Below are positions 23,550 through 32,167 of a DNA stretch of 33,315 nucleotides, piece after piece (positions within the stretch are counted from its first letter, which is position 1; every line of letters starts with the position of its first letter). This DNA comes from Lentzea indica (lineage in GTDB: Bacteria; Actinomycetota; Actinomycetes; Mycobacteriales; Pseudonocardiaceae). Location: NCBI RefSeq assembly GCF_012184385.1, contig NZ_VSRL01000081.1, positions 1 through 33,315 on the forward strand, read 5' to 3'. Position numbers and translations under genes: made by a program. A model generated the notes under the pieces. The model worked only from the letters and a program-made list of their open reading frames with translations. It made no database searches and had not been told where the DNA came from.

Positions 23550-24398
23550 TCAGCCTGCGGGGCGGGACCGGCGGCCTTCCACGACCGCGTTGGCGATCGT
23601 GGCGACCTGGGAGTCCGGCACCTCGACGGCACCGTCGGCGCCGTTGATCGTGACCACTACGGGGTAGAGGCGGCGGACCGGGTCCGGGCCGCCCGTCGCC
23701 GAGTCGTCGTCCGCCGCGTCGTACAGCGACTCGATGACCGAGCGGATCGCGGCGTCGACGTCCGCGTCCGGGTCGTAGAGCTTCTTCAGCGCCGACTTCG
23801 CGAACAGCGAACCCGAGCCGACGGCCTGGTAGCCCTGCGACTCCTCGTAGCGGCCGCCGGTGACGTCGTAGGACACGATGCGGCCCGCCCGCTCGGGGTC
23901 GGCCGCGGACGTGTCGTACCCGGCGAACAGGGGCACCACGGCGAGGCCGGCCATGGCCGCGTCGAGGTTGCCCCTGATCATCGCCGAGAGGCGGTTCGCC
24001 TTGCCGTCGAGCGACAGCGAAACGCCCTCGATCTTCTCGTAGTGCCGCAGCTCCACCGCGTACAGCCGCACGATCTCGATCGCGATGCCCGCGGTGCCGG
24101 CGATGCCGACTGCCGAGTGGTCATCGGTCACGAAGACCTTTTTCATGTCGCGCTGGGCGATGACGTTGCCCATCGTCGCGCGCCGGTCACCGGCGATCAC
24201 GACGCCACCCTTGTACGTGGCCGCGACGATCGTCGTCCCGTGCGGGGCCTGGACGGTCCCGTCCGGGAGCTTCCGGGAGCTGGGCAGCATGTCGGGTGCC
24301 TGCGCCCGCAAGAAGTCCGTGAACGACGACGAGCCCGGCGTCAGGTACGCCGGAGGCAACGCCGCGGCCGGGTAACGCCCGGTCGAGCTGGTGTCCAT
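23550..24398 (-). CDS. prcB: Proteasome beta subunit PrcB (propeptide form)
   Basis: Catalytic subunit of the 20S proteasome. A 54-residue propeptide is removed autocatalytically at [13 protein letters not shown], exposing Thr55 as the N-terminal nucleophile. GDRRATMGN (with the conserved Asp and Arg), Lys86 in MKKVFVTDD and later [17 protein letters not shown] complete the active-site framework. Length 282 matches actinobacterial PrcB. ATG 24398 has a GGGAG site rather far (12 bases) upstream, which may keep translation modest. A 12-bp hairpin lies between pup and this gene. Confidence 0.97.
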   Translation of the reverse strand: MDTSSTGRYPAAALPPAYLTPGSSSFTDFLRAQAPDMLPSSRKLPDGTVQAPHGTTIVAATYKGGVVIAGDRRATMGNVIAQRDMKKVFVTDDHSAVGIAGTAGIAIEIVRLYAVELRHYEKIEGVSLSLDGKANRLSAMIRGNLDAAMAGLAVVPLFAGYDTSAADPERAGRIVSYDVTGGRYEESQGYQAVGSGSLFAKSALKKLYDPDADVDAAIRSVIESLYDAADDDSATGGPDPVRRLYPVVVTINGADGAVEVPDSQVATIANAVVEGRRSRPAG

Positions 24399-24426
24399 GT
24401 GTTGGTTGTTCTCCCGTCCCCGAGAT

Positions 24427-24456
24427 GGTCAGCAGGCCCCCGAAGGCCTACTGACC
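24427..24456 (-). promoter_or_regulatory. Hairpin spanning the pup stop codon, before prcB
   Basis: On the minus strand GGTCAGTAGGCC (24456-24445) pairs with GGCCTGCTGACC (24438-24427) over 12 pairs with one G-T wobble, leaving the loop TTCGGG. The pup stop codon (24450-24448) lies in the first arm. No T-run follows, so it is more likely an attenuator or RNA-stability element than a full terminator. Confidence 0.7.
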
Positions 24457-24642
24457 ACCCTTTTGCACGTATGCGCGGACGAAGTCCTCCGCGTTCTCCT
24501 CAAGCACGTCGTCGATCTCGTCGAGGATCGCGTCCACGTCCTCGCCGAGCTTCTCGCGGCGTTCCTGACCGGCGCCGGCTGCGTCCTCGGCGCCGTCGTC
24601 GCCGTCGCCACCGCCCTGGCGCTGCTTCTGTTCCTGGGACAT
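24448..24642 (-). CDS. pup: Prokaryotic ubiquitin-like protein Pup
   Basis: Intrinsically disordered 64-residue tag protein. It is acidic in its middle (GEDVDAILDEIDDVLEENAEDF, a coiled-coil-forming segment that binds Mpa) and ends QKGGQ. The terminal Gln must be deamidated to Glu by Dop before PafA can ligate it. The N-terminal MSQEQKQRQ segment is typical of the part threaded into the proteasome. A strong GGGAGG site lies 5 bases before the ATG. It is translated between dop and prcB, as in other actinobacteria. Confidence 0.98.
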   Translation of the reverse strand: MSQEQKQRQGGGDGDDGAEDAAGAGQERREKLGEDVDAILDEIDDVLEENAEDFVRAYVQKGGQ

Positions 24643-24721
24643 CTCGGCCTCCCGCTAACTCGCCTGACAAGAACACTACCCAGCGGCACCGACAAAAATC
24701 CTGAGCCACTCGGGTAGACGA

Positions 24722-26215
24722 TCACCCGCGAGTCAGCGCGTCCACCAGTTGCTCGGCGGTGTCAGAGGCCTCCAGAAGGGCTCCGACGTGCGCTTTTGTC
24801 CCGCGAAGCGGTTCGAGCGTCGGGATTCGCACGAGGGATTCTCGACCGAGATCAAAGATCACCGAGTCCCAGGACGCGGCCGCGACAGAGGTCGGGTAGC
24901 GCTCCAGGCACCGGCCGCGGAAGTACGCACGCGTGTCCTCAGGCGGAGAGGTGATGGCCGCGCGCACCTCCTCCTCGCTGACCAGGCGTTTCATCGAGCC
25001 GCGCGCGACCAGGCGGTTGTAGAGGCCCTTGTCGAGCCGGACGTCGGAGTACTGCAGGTCGACCAGGTTCAGCCGCGCGGAGCCCCACGCGAGGCCGTCG
25101 CGCTGCCGGTAGCCCTCGAGCAGCCGCAGCTTGGCGACCCAGTCGAGCCGGTCAGCGCACTCCGCGGGGTCGCGGGCCAGCGCGTCGAGCACCTCGCCCC
25201 AGATCCGCAGGACGTCGCGGTCGCCGATGCCCTCCTTCTCCACGAACGCGGTCGCGCGCTCGTGGTAGGCGAACTGGACGTCGAGGCCGGTGAACTTGCG
25301 GCCGCCGGTCAGCTCGACCTTCGTCTTCAGCGTCGGGTCGTGGCTGATCTGGTGCACCGCGCGCACCGGGTCGACCAGGCGCAGGTCGTCGAACCGCAGA
25401 CCGGCCTCGATCATGTCCAGCACGATCGACGTGGTGCCGACCTTGAGGTACGTCGAGTACTCGGCCAGGTTCGCGTCGCCGATGATGACGTGCAGGCGGC
25501 GGTACTTGTCCGCGTCCGCGTGCGGCTCGTCGCGCGTGTTGATGATGCCGCGCTTCAGCGTCGTCTCAAGGCCGACCTCGACCTCGATGTAGTCGGCGCG
25601 CTGCGAGAGCTGGTAGCCGGCTTCCTCGCCGGACGGGCCGATGCCCACGCGGCCGGAACCGGTGATGACCTGGCGCGAGACGAAGAACGGCGTCAGGCCG
25701 GCGATGACGGCGGTGAACGGCGTCGACCGCTGCATCAGGTAGTTCTCGTGCGTGCCGTACGACGCGCCCTTGCCGTCGACGTTGTTCTTGTACAGCTGCA
25801 GACGGGGCTGGCCGGGCACGGTGGCGGCCTTCATCGCGGCCTCCTCCATCACCCGCTCCCCCGCCTTGTCCCAGATCACGGCGTCACGCGCGTTGGTGAC
25901 CTCGGGAGCCGAGTACTCGGGGTGCGCGTGGTCGACGTAGAGCCGAGCGCCGTTGGTGAGGATGACGTTCGCCGCGCCCAGGTCCTCGACGTCGGAGTCG
26001 GCGGGGTGCCCGCCGGGCGAACCCAGGTCGAACCCACGCGCGTCGCGCAGCGGCGACTCCACCTCGTAGTCCCAGCGCGCCCGCCTGGCGCGCGGTATGT
26101 CCGCCGCCGCCGCGTACGCGAGCACCACCTGTGTCGAAGTGAGCACCGGGTTCGCGGTCGCGTCGCCCGGCACTGAGATGCCGTACTCGACCTCGGTTCC
26201 CATGATCCGCCGCAT
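24722..26215 (-). CDS. dop: Pup deamidase/depupylase Dop
   Basis: Deamidates Pup-GGQ to Pup-GGE and also removes Pup from substrates; it is a PafA homologue with ATP as cofactor. The 497-residue protein opens [17 protein letters not shown] and carries the Dop-specific loop between strands 1 and 2 (about residues 36-75), absent from PafA. Asp95 in [15 protein letters not shown] corresponds to the catalytic aspartate. [20 protein letters not shown] and [13 protein letters not shown] follow. ATG 26215 is chosen over an in-frame TTG ten codons upstream, since TAAGGT lies 7 bases before it (leaderless). Upstream is a hairpin ending the permease transcript, so this promoter drives the cluster. Confidence 0.97.
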   Translation of the reverse strand: MRRIMGTEVEYGISVPGDATANPVLTSTQVVLAYAAAADIPRARRARWDYEVESPLRDARGFDLGSPGGHPADSDVEDLGAANVILTNGARLYVDHAHPEYSAPEVTNARDAVIWDKAGERVMEEAAMKAATVPGQPRLQLYKNNVDGKGASYGTHENYLMQRSTPFTAVIAGLTPFFVSRQVITGSGRVGIGPSGEEAGYQLSQRADYIEVEVGLETTLKRGIINTRDEPHADADKYRRLHVIIGDANLAEYSTYLKVGTTSIVLDMIEAGLRFDDLRLVDPVRAVHQISHDPTLKTKVELTGGRKFTGLDVQFAYHERATAFVEKEGIGDRDVLRIWGEVLDALARDPAECADRLDWVAKLRLLEGYRQRDGLAWGSARLNLVDLQYSDVRLDKGLYNRLVARGSMKRLVSEEEVRAAITSPPEDTRAYFRGRCLERYPTSVAAASWDSVIFDLGRESLVRIPTLEPLRGTKAHVGALLEASDTAEQLVDALTRG

Positions 26216-26222
26216 ACGCAAC

Positions 26223-26228
26223 ACCTTA
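26223..26228 (-). promoter_or_regulatory. -10 element of dop (leaderless start)
   Basis: TAAGGT on the minus strand, 7 bases before the dop ATG. It is the likely promoter of the dop-pup-prcB-prcA transcript. Confidence 0.5.
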
Positions 26229-26249
26229 TGACCTGACCCCGGCAACAGC

Positions 26250-26282
26250 GTGAGGGGAGCTTCGCGTTGAAGCTCCCCTCAC
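26250..26282 (-). terminator. Hairpin terminator after the FtsX-type permease
   Basis: Perfect 14-bp inverted repeat, GTGAGGGGAGCTTC and its complement, around a 5-base loop. It lies 29 bases past the permease stop and just upstream of the dop promoter. There is no T-run, as is common in high-GC actinobacteria. Confidence 0.75.
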
Positions 26283-26311
26283 CCTATTCACCCGGATGCC
26301 CGTCCGGCGGT

Positions 26312-28714
26312 TCACCCAGACGCAAGTCCAGCAGCTGGACGGATCCTCGAAGCGCCCCGCGAAGGCCCGAATGCCGCGGCCACTGCCAGCACGACGACCG
26401 CCGCCGCGCCGATGACCAGCGGCAACACCACCTTCAAGCCCGGCAGCGTCATGTCGATGCCGGTCGACAGGATCGCGATCTCCGCGTAGACGAATCCGAG
26501 CACTCCGCCGCCGATGACCCCGACCAGCGCCAACATGATCGCTTCAGCGATGACTCCGCCCTGCAGTCCGCCCCTAGTGACACCCAAGGCGCGCCGTAGT
26601 GCGAGCTCCTTGCGGCGTTCCTGCACCGAGATCGTCAGCGCGGTGCCGATACCGGTCACCGCGACCGCCACGGACAACCCGAGCAGCACCATCATCAGCA
26701 CGGTGCCGAGGTGCATGTACCGGTCCGCCTCCGCGCGCTCGTCCGCGTCCGTCTTCACGATCACCGTCGGGTTGTCCGGCAGCGCGGCCTGGAGGTTCGC
26801 CCTGAACTGAGCCGGATCCACCCCCGGCTTCAACGCGACCAGCACCTTTTCGGCCGGTCCCGAGGTCAGGCCGCCGATGATCGGCGTGTACCCGATGAGG
26901 GTGCCGGCCACCGTGCCCACGATCTTGTACTGCTTGCCGTCGTTCTCGACGAACGGCCGGTCCGCCCAGTGCTCCGGCACGATCGCGGTACCCGAGGTGA
27001 ACTGGTCGGCCCCGGACACGTTCTGCGCCTTGAGCCAGGCCTTGAACTGCTCAGGATCGACACCCGAACCGTTCTCGGCCTTGTGCAGCACGACTCCGGC
27101 GGCCACCTCCGGCCGCGCGGGGATGACCGGCAACGGCCGCTCCCCCGCGTCCACCACCGTCGCGTCCGGGCGTTCCTCGTTGGCGTACGTGTTCGTCATC
27201 TCCTGCGCTCCGCCCAGCACGACCAGGAAGAACGTCACCATCGAACTGGCCAGCAGCAACGGCAGCGCGACCGAGGCCGACCGCTGCGGCATCCTGCGCA
27301 CCTCGGCGCCCGCGAGCTTCCACTGTGTCCAACGAGTACCGCCGATCTTGCCGAACGCCCTCGCGATGAACGGCACCGTGACCGGGCCGAGGATCCAGAA
27401 CAGGCCGGTGACAGCGGCGATCGCGGAGAACGTGACGGCGAGCGGAGCGGCGACGGTGCCCTTGGCCGCGATGGCCAGCATCGCGAGCAGCGCCGCGCCA
27501 CCGGTGAACAGCACGCCGAACACCAGCCGCAGACGGCGGACGGAGCGAGGCGGCACCTCGTTCTCCGCCTCGCGCAAGGCGGCGAGCGGCGACACGCGCG
27601 CGGCGTTGATCGCGGGCCGGACAGCCGCCATCACGCTCAACAGCGCGGCAACAACAACTCCGAGGATCACGTACCCGAGCGACGGCAGCAGGTCCGGGCT
27701 CAGCTCCACCGCGCCGAACAGCGCGGAGATGCCGGTGACGTCGAACGTCCTGGCCAGCAGCCACGCCATCGGCCCGCCGAGCAACGCACCACCGACGCCC
27801 GCCAGCGCACCCGTCACGAACGCCTCGAACAAGCTCCTGCGCACCAATGGCCCGCGCTGGGCACCGATGCACCGCAACAACGCCGTCTGACGCTGGCGCT
27901 GGGCATAAACCGCACGGAACGTGGCCGCGGCGACGAACACGGCCGTGGCCAGCGCGAGCACGCTGAACGGCAGCAGGATGAACGTCAGGTCGTTGCCGAT
28001 CTTGTCGGCGTCCGGAGCCGGGTCCCACACGACGTACGCCGCGCCCGCCGCACTGGCGACGGCATCGCGAGCCCCACCGATGACCCAGACCGCCAAGGTG
28101 TTCGGCCGCGGGTCGAGCTTGCGGGCGAGATCGGGGCCGGCGACCATGATCGGCCGCGAGTCCATCCCGCCCTTCTTCATGACACCGCTGACCGTCACGT
28201 CGAACGGCTTGCCGTCCGCGGAGGCGAGCTTGATCTTGTCGCCGGGCTTGAGCCCGCGTTCGTACGCGGTGATCTTGTCGACGGCGACCTCGTTGTCGGC
28301 GGCAGGCTGCTTGCCTTCCGCGAGCGGCCAGCGCACGAGATCCGGTTGCTGGACCTGCACCTCGGCCCGGTGCTCCCCCGCACGGCCGTTGCTGTCCAAC
28401 AGGTCCGCCTGGGCTTCCCGCACCGGCACGGCCCTGCCGACCGCGGAGAGCCTGGCCAGCAACGCGTCGTCAAGCTTCGGGCGGTTCGCCTCGTCGGTGT
28501 CGGAACCGTACTCGGAGGGTTTGACGTTCACCACGTGCCCCACTGTGGACGGTGTGAGCGGCGCGCCCTCGTCGACCGACCTGGTGAGCGCGTCGCTCAG
28601 CACCAGGGCGGCCAGCAGGCACGCCACGCCGACCACGAGCGCGACTCCGGGCAGCAGCGCGCGGCCCGGCCTGGCGCGGAACTCGGCGACGCCGAGCCGC
28701 AGGGAAGTGGACAC
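26312..28714 (-). CDS. Large FtsX-type ABC permease (MacB-like), no adjacent ATPase
   Basis: An 800-residue membrane protein with the duplicated FtsX layout. It has an N-terminal helix (LLPGVALVVGVACLLAALVL), a long extracytoplasmic domain (about 50-235), three helices starting LTFILLPFSVLALATAVFVA, and a linker. A second FtsX half ends the protein, with LGLSVAVAVTGIGTALTISV and QERRKELALRRALGVTRGG. GTG 28714 follows AGGAGG by 5 bases, and the preceding longer frame lacks a ribosome site. It is monocistronic, so its ATP-binding partner must be encoded elsewhere. The transported substrate (lipid, peptide or drug) is unknown. Confidence 0.9.
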   Translation of the reverse strand: MSTSLRLGVAEFRARPGRALLPGVALVVGVACLLAALVLSDALTRSVDEGAPLTPSTVGHVVNVKPSEYGSDTDEANRPKLDDALLARLSAVGRAVPVREAQADLLDSNGRAGEHRAEVQVQQPDLVRWPLAEGKQPAADNEVAVDKITAYERGLKPGDKIKLASADGKPFDVTVSGVMKKGGMDSRPIMVAGPDLARKLDPRPNTLAVWVIGGARDAVASAAGAAYVVWDPAPDADKIGNDLTFILLPFSVLALATAVFVAAATFRAVYAQRQRQTALLRCIGAQRGPLVRRSLFEAFVTGALAGVGGALLGGPMAWLLARTFDVTGISALFGAVELSPDLLPSLGYVILGVVVAALLSVMAAVRPAINAARVSPLAALREAENEVPPRSVRRLRLVFGVLFTGGAALLAMLAIAAKGTVAAPLAVTFSAIAAVTGLFWILGPVTVPFIARAFGKIGGTRWTQWKLAGAEVRRMPQRSASVALPLLLASSMVTFFLVVLGGAQEMTNTYANEERPDATVVDAGERPLPVIPARPEVAAGVVLHKAENGSGVDPEQFKAWLKAQNVSGADQFTSGTAIVPEHWADRPFVENDGKQYKIVGTVAGTLIGYTPIIGGLTSGPAEKVLVALKPGVDPAQFRANLQAALPDNPTVIVKTDADERAEADRYMHLGTVLMMVLLGLSVAVAVTGIGTALTISVQERRKELALRRALGVTRGGLQGGVIAEAIMLALVGVIGGGVLGFVYAEIAILSTGIDMTLPGLKVVLPLVIGAAAVVVLAVAAAFGPSRGASRIRPAAGLASG

Positions 28715-28726
28715 GAATCCTCCTCG

Positions 28727-28744
28727 GTGACGTCTGACGGTCAC
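28727..28744. promoter_or_regulatory. Imperfect palindrome upstream of the permease
   Basis: GTGACGTCTGACGGTCAC pairs as GTGACGTC with GACGTCAC around a T, except for one extra G in the right arm. It lies 13 bases before the permease start, next to its ribosome site. Possible operator. Confidence 0.3.
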
Positions 28745-28821
28745 GAAGGTAGGAAGGAAGGCGATCAGCGGGCGTCGGACTGGGGTAGCAAGCTCGCGTA
28801 CGACCACAGGAGGACACGGGG

Positions 28822-29319
28822 ATGATCAACCTCTACGACGAGGACGCGAACGTGATCGGCGAGGTGACCCGCGAACGCATGCGCGCGGAGAACCTCTGGC
28901 ACGGCTGCGCCACGATCGTCGTGCTGTCCCTGGACGGTGAGCGCGTCTACGTGCACCGCCGCACGGACACCAAGGACATCTTCCCCGGCCTCTACGACTG
29001 CACCGCCGGCGGTGTGATCGACGCGGGCGAGACCCCCGACGAGGCGGCCGCCCGCGAGCTGCGCGAGGAACTCGGCGTCAGCACACCGCTCACCCGGCTC
29101 TTCCAGACCACCTACGTCGACGACCGCACCCGCTACCACGCGTGGATCTACGAGACGCGCTCCGACGGCCCGTTCACCCACCAGCCGGAGGAGGTGGCCT
29201 GGGGCGGGTGGATGGACCTCGACGAGCTGCGCGGCAAGATCGACGACCCCGGCTGGCCGCTCGTTCCGGACGGCAGGGTCATCGGCCAGGAGTGGTTGCG
29301 GCGGACTAGTTCCAGCTGA
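28822..29319 (+). CDS. NUDIX hydrolase
   Basis: Predicted Mg-dependent pyrophosphohydrolase, 165 residues, similar in layout to the YfcD/IDI-like NUDIX group. The NUDIX box is intact: G64 to E70 (GVIDAGE), then RELREELG at 78-85, matching GX5EX7REUXEEXG. The substrate (nucleoside diphosphate derivative or other) is unknown. AGGAGG lies 8 bases before the ATG. It is divergent from the permease gene, and its last 14 bases overlap the end of the convergent aldo/keto reductase gene. Confidence 0.93.
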   Translation: MINLYDEDANVIGEVTRERMRAENLWHGCATIVVLSLDGERVYVHRRTDTKDIFPGLYDCTAGGVIDAGETPDEAAARELREELGVSTPLTRLFQTTYVDDRTRYHAWIYETRSDGPFTHQPEEVAWGGWMDLDELRGKIDDPGWPLVPDGRVIGQEWLRRTSSS

Positions 29320-30184
29320 GGGCGGCGCGAGTCTTCCAGTACTGCTCGGCGGGCTCGGCCAGGTCCGGCAGATCCACCCCGATCCGCATCGCGTCCACAT
29401 TGGACCGCAGCTGCTCCGGGCTCGCCGCGCCCGACAGCACGACGTCCACCCACGGCTGCTGAGCGATCGCCGCCAGCGCGACCGCGTCCGGCCCGACGCC
29501 AAGCGCTTTCGCTTGCGCCGCAACCGCTTGCGGCGGCTCGACGACGAGCCGGCCGTTCGCCACTCCTTCCTTGATGATCACGCGCAACCCGGCGTCGTGC
29601 GCCTCGGCCAGCGCCGCACCGGCGGAGGTTTCGAGGACGTTCCAGGTGGACTGGACGGACCGGAAGATGCCGAGATCAAGGGCCTTGCGGATGGCGTCGG
29701 CCTGTCGCGGGCCGGACGTCGAGAAGCCCAGCGGGACACCGATAGCGACCATCGCCTCCTGCAACGCCTTGTCCTCGAACAGCGGGCTGTCGACGGTCAG
29801 CGAGTGCACCTGGTAGAGGTCGACGCGCGGCAGCAATGCACGAGTCTCCTGCCACTGCTGGGTGAAACGGGCCAGCGAGTGCTCCTTGACCTCGTGCACC
29901 TCGGCGTCGGGCCGCCAGTCCGCGGTGTAGGCGTACCCCCACTTGCTGGAGATCGTCACGTCGTCGTGGCCGGGCAGCCACGACGACAGGAACTGCTCGG
30001 AGAGCCCGTACGAGCGGGCCGCGTCGACCCAGCGAATCCCCAGCTCGTAGGCCGTGTCGAGCACGCGATGGCACTGCGCGCGCATCGAGTCCACGTCGCG
30101 ATGAGCGGGCAACGCGTCCTCACGACCGAGGTTGATGTACGCGGGACGACCGAGCGACGCGAGACCGAGAGCGAGTTGTGCCAT
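29306..30184 (-). CDS. Aldo/keto reductase
   Basis: NADPH-dependent oxidoreductase of the AKR TIM-barrel fold, 292 residues. The catalytic tetrad is visible: Asp54 and Tyr59 in WVDAARSYGLSEQFL, Lys81 in TISSKWGY and His127 in LYQVHSLT. The cofactor region near the C-terminus (VLSGAASPEQLRSN) is also present. The substrate is unknown. ATG 30184 is chosen over an in-frame start 39 codons upstream, because TACGGT ends 7 bases before it and family similarity begins there. The upstream frame runs through the cellulase terminator. Confidence 0.92.
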   Translation of the reverse strand: MAQLALGLASLGRPAYINLGREDALPAHRDVDSMRAQCHRVLDTAYELGIRWVDAARSYGLSEQFLSSWLPGHDDVTISSKWGYAYTADWRPDAEVHEVKEHSLARFTQQWQETRALLPRVDLYQVHSLTVDSPLFEDKALQEAMVAIGVPLGFSTSGPRQADAIRKALDLGIFRSVQSTWNVLETSAGAALAEAHDAGLRVIIKEGVANGRLVVEPPQAVAAQAKALGVGPDAVALAAIAQQPWVDVVLSGAASPEQLRSNVDAMRIGVDLPDLAEPAEQYWKTRAALSWN

Positions 30185-30191
30185 GCCGACA

Positions 30192-30197
30192 ACCGTA
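30192..30197 (-). promoter_or_regulatory. -10 element of the aldo/keto reductase gene
   Basis: TACGGT on the minus strand, 7 bases before ATG 30184. It directly abuts the 3' arm of the cellulase terminator. Confidence 0.5.
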
Positions 30198-30223
30198 AAC
30201 GGCGGCCCCGAAGGACCGCCGTT
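30198..30223 (-). terminator. Terminator of the cellulase gene, c(UUCG)g loop
   Basis: On the minus strand AACGGCGGTCC pairs with GGGCCGCCGTT over 11 pairs, including one wobble, closed by TTCG in a C-G context, the very stable UUCG tetraloop. It lies 34 bases past the cellulase stop. Confidence 0.85.
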
Positions 30224-30257
30224 CACGTGACCCGCCGGGGTCGGAACTGCTGACAGA

Positions 30258-31313
30258 TCAGAAGTCGTCCGGCGTGCGGGTGCGCTCACGCACCCAGACA
30301 CCGGCCGGCTTCAGCACACCGGTACCGCTGAAGTTGCTGCCGGAGCAGGTACCGCCCTTGAACACCGCACCGGAACGGCTGTCGTCGGAGAAGTTCCAGT
30401 TGGTCCACGAGATCTTCTTGCGGGCCATCAGGTCGATGAACTTCTGCGACGTCGTGAAGTCGTTCCCGCCGTCACCGGACGCGGTCTGCGTGCCGAACTC
30501 CGTCACGAACACCGGCACCTGGCTGGAGACCGTGTCGAGAGCCTTGACGTAGGAGTCCTTGTGCGAGTTCGCGTAGAAGTGGAACGTGTACATCAGGTTC
30601 GAGGCGTTGACCTTGTTCCGGCTGACCTCGTTGATGTCCTTGCCGTCGGACAGGCCGAACGTCGACCAGCCGTGCGTGCCGATGAGCACCAGGCTGTCCG
30701 GGTCCTCCGCGCGGATGGTCGGGATGACAGCCTCCGCGTACTGCTTGACCTTCGCCCACGACACGCCGTTCGGCTCGTTGGCCATGTCGTAGATGATGTT
30801 GGTCTTGTCCTTGTGCCGTGCCGCGATCTCCTTGAAGAAGGTCTTGGCGCGCGCGGTGTTGTAGTTCGGGTCGCCTGGCGAGAGCTGGTGGAAGTCGACC
30901 AGCGCGTACAGGCCGCGCTTGGTGGCTTCCTCGATGTAGCCGTGCACCATGTCGGTGAACTTGCGAGGGTTGGTCTCGTAACCACCCTCCTGCACATACA
31001 TCGCGATGCGCAGAACGTCGGCCTTCCAGTCGTTCGCGAGCGCGTCGAGCGACGCGGTCTTGATGCACTGGGAGTACCACTGGATGCCGTGGGTGCTCAT
31101 GCCGCGCAACTGGATCGCTTTGCCGTTCTTGTTGCACAGCTGCACACCGCAGACCTTCAGCTGGCCGTTGACCGCCGCGGGCGAACCCGGCGGAAGCGCG
31201 GCGGCGGAGACGTCACCCGCGGGTGCGGCAGCGACTGAACTGCCTGCCATCACACCGGTCAGCGGGAGCACGACTGCCGCGGCGAGCGCCACCACAGACT
31301 TCTGCCAAGCCAT
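30258..31313 (-). CDS. Secreted GH5 endoglucanase (cellulase)
   Basis: Extracellular glycoside hydrolase of family 5, probably subfamily 2, cutting internal beta-1,4-glucosidic bonds. Signal peptide MAWQKSVVALAAAVVLPLTG, with cleavage near residues 28-32. The catalytic domain starts about residue 50 (QLRGMSTHGIQWY). The acid/base is Glu180 in IYDMANEPNG, the nucleophile Glu272 in VFVTEFGT, with substrate-contact DFH (140-142) and FHFYA (245-249). At 351 residues there is no carbohydrate-binding module. ATG 31313 has GAGGAG about 8 bases upstream. A palindrome at 31350-31368 suggests sugar-responsive control. Monocistronic, with its own terminator. Confidence 0.95.
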   Translation of the reverse strand: MAWQKSVVALAAAVVLPLTGVMAGSSVAAAPAGDVSAAALPPGSPAAVNGQLKVCGVQLCNKNGKAIQLRGMSTHGIQWYSQCIKTASLDALANDWKADVLRIAMYVQEGGYETNPRKFTDMVHGYIEEATKRGLYALVDFHQLSPGDPNYNTARAKTFFKEIAARHKDKTNIIYDMANEPNGVSWAKVKQYAEAVIPTIRAEDPDSLVLIGTHGWSTFGLSDGKDINEVSRNKVNASNLMYTFHFYANSHKDSYVKALDTVSSQVPVFVTEFGTQTASGDGGNDFTTSQKFIDLMARKKISWTNWNFSDDSRSGAVFKGGTCSGSNFSGTGVLKPAGVWVRERTRTPDDF

Positions 31314-31349
31314 TCAGCGTCTCCTCTCGGACTTGCTGGCGGCGGATTA

Positions 31350-31368
31350 GTTAGGGAAGTTTCCTTAC
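31350..31368. promoter_or_regulatory. Candidate operator of the cellulase gene
   Basis: GTTAGGGAAGTTTCCTTAC is a 19-bp inverted repeat around a central G with two mismatched pairs, 36 bases before the cellulase start. AT-rich DNA that could serve as promoter flanks it. It resembles palindromes found before secreted carbohydrate-active enzyme genes in actinobacteria (recollection, not checked). Confidence 0.55.
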
Positions 31369-31411
31369 CGATTAAAGGTATAGATGACCATAAAGGGACC
31401 CTCAGAGTGCG

Positions 31412-32167
31412 TCAAGCGTCTCGTCGCAGAAGAGTCACCATTCCGGTACCGAGCGTCACCAGTACGTAAATGATCAAAGCTGCGACGGCCGCCACCGGAC
31501 TCAGCGGCGCGTCCTCGACGACCCCCGCCACCTCGTAGACCAGGTACGGCACCATCACGCCGGAGGCGTCCATGTTCCACGGCTCCGGCAGCATCGGCGT
31601 GATCGCCGGCAGGCCCCACAGCAACACGCCGACCACCACGATCGCGACAGCCGTCGAGCGCAGGGCGAGGCCCAGCCCGAGGCCGATCAGACCTGTCACC
31701 ACGATCGACAGCACCGCAGCACCGAACCACGGCAGCACGTCGCCCAGGCTCTCCCAGGGCGTGATCGGCGCGGGCCGGTCCCCCATGATCAGCCGGCTCG
31801 CGCCGATGCTCAGCGCGAGCGCGACGGCACCGACCACCACGGACGTGGTGGCGACGAGCGCGGATTTGGCCGCGAGCAAGCGTTTCCGGTCCGGCACGGC
31901 GGTCAGCGCGGTCAGCCTCGGGTCGGAGGTGGCCACGAGCGCGCCGAGCGCGGCGACGCAGAACTGGATGACCGGGTTGATCACCACGCTGGCGTCGGCG
32001 GAGGCGAACCGTGCCTGTTCCGAGGCTGGAGTCGTGTCGTAGTCCTGGACCATCAGCCACGAGATCGTCGCGCCGAACGCGATCATCAGGCCGATGGCCA
32101 CCAGGAGCCCGTACGGCGCCCGTACCGTCCGGAGCTTCAGCCACTCCGCGGCGAACGCGTTTGTCAC
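31412..32167 (-). CDS. ABC-2 type transporter permease
   Basis: A 251-residue integral membrane protein with about six hydrophobic segments (for example LLVAIGLMIAFGATISWLM, FCVAALGALVATS, ALVATTSVVVGAVALALSI and VVTGLIGLGLGLALRS). It starts NAFAAEWLKLRTVRAPYG, the usual N-terminus of ABC-2 permeases in two-gene exporters. The GTG start overlaps the ATPase stop by 4 bases, so the pair is coupled. It is followed by a 98-base spacer and then the cellulase. The exported substrate is unknown; BcrAB-like drug or peptide resistance is a common role of this type. Confidence 0.88.
   Translation of the reverse strand: MTNAFAAEWLKLRTVRAPYGLLVAIGLMIAFGATISWLMVQDYDTTPASEQARFASADASVVINPVIQFCVAALGALVATSDPRLTALTAVPDRKRLLAAKSALVATTSVVVGAVALALSIGASRLIMGDRPAPITPWESLGDVLPWFGAAVLSIVVTGLIGLGLGLALRSTAVAIVVVGVLLWGLPAITPMLPEPWNMDASGVMVPYLVYEVAGVVEDAPLSPVAAVAALIIYVLVTLGTGMVTLLRRDA

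Noticed and set aside
26711..28825. 704-codon + strand open frame opposite the large permease
   Set aside because: His/Arg/Gln-rich antisense shadow. The minus strand shows clear membrane helices.
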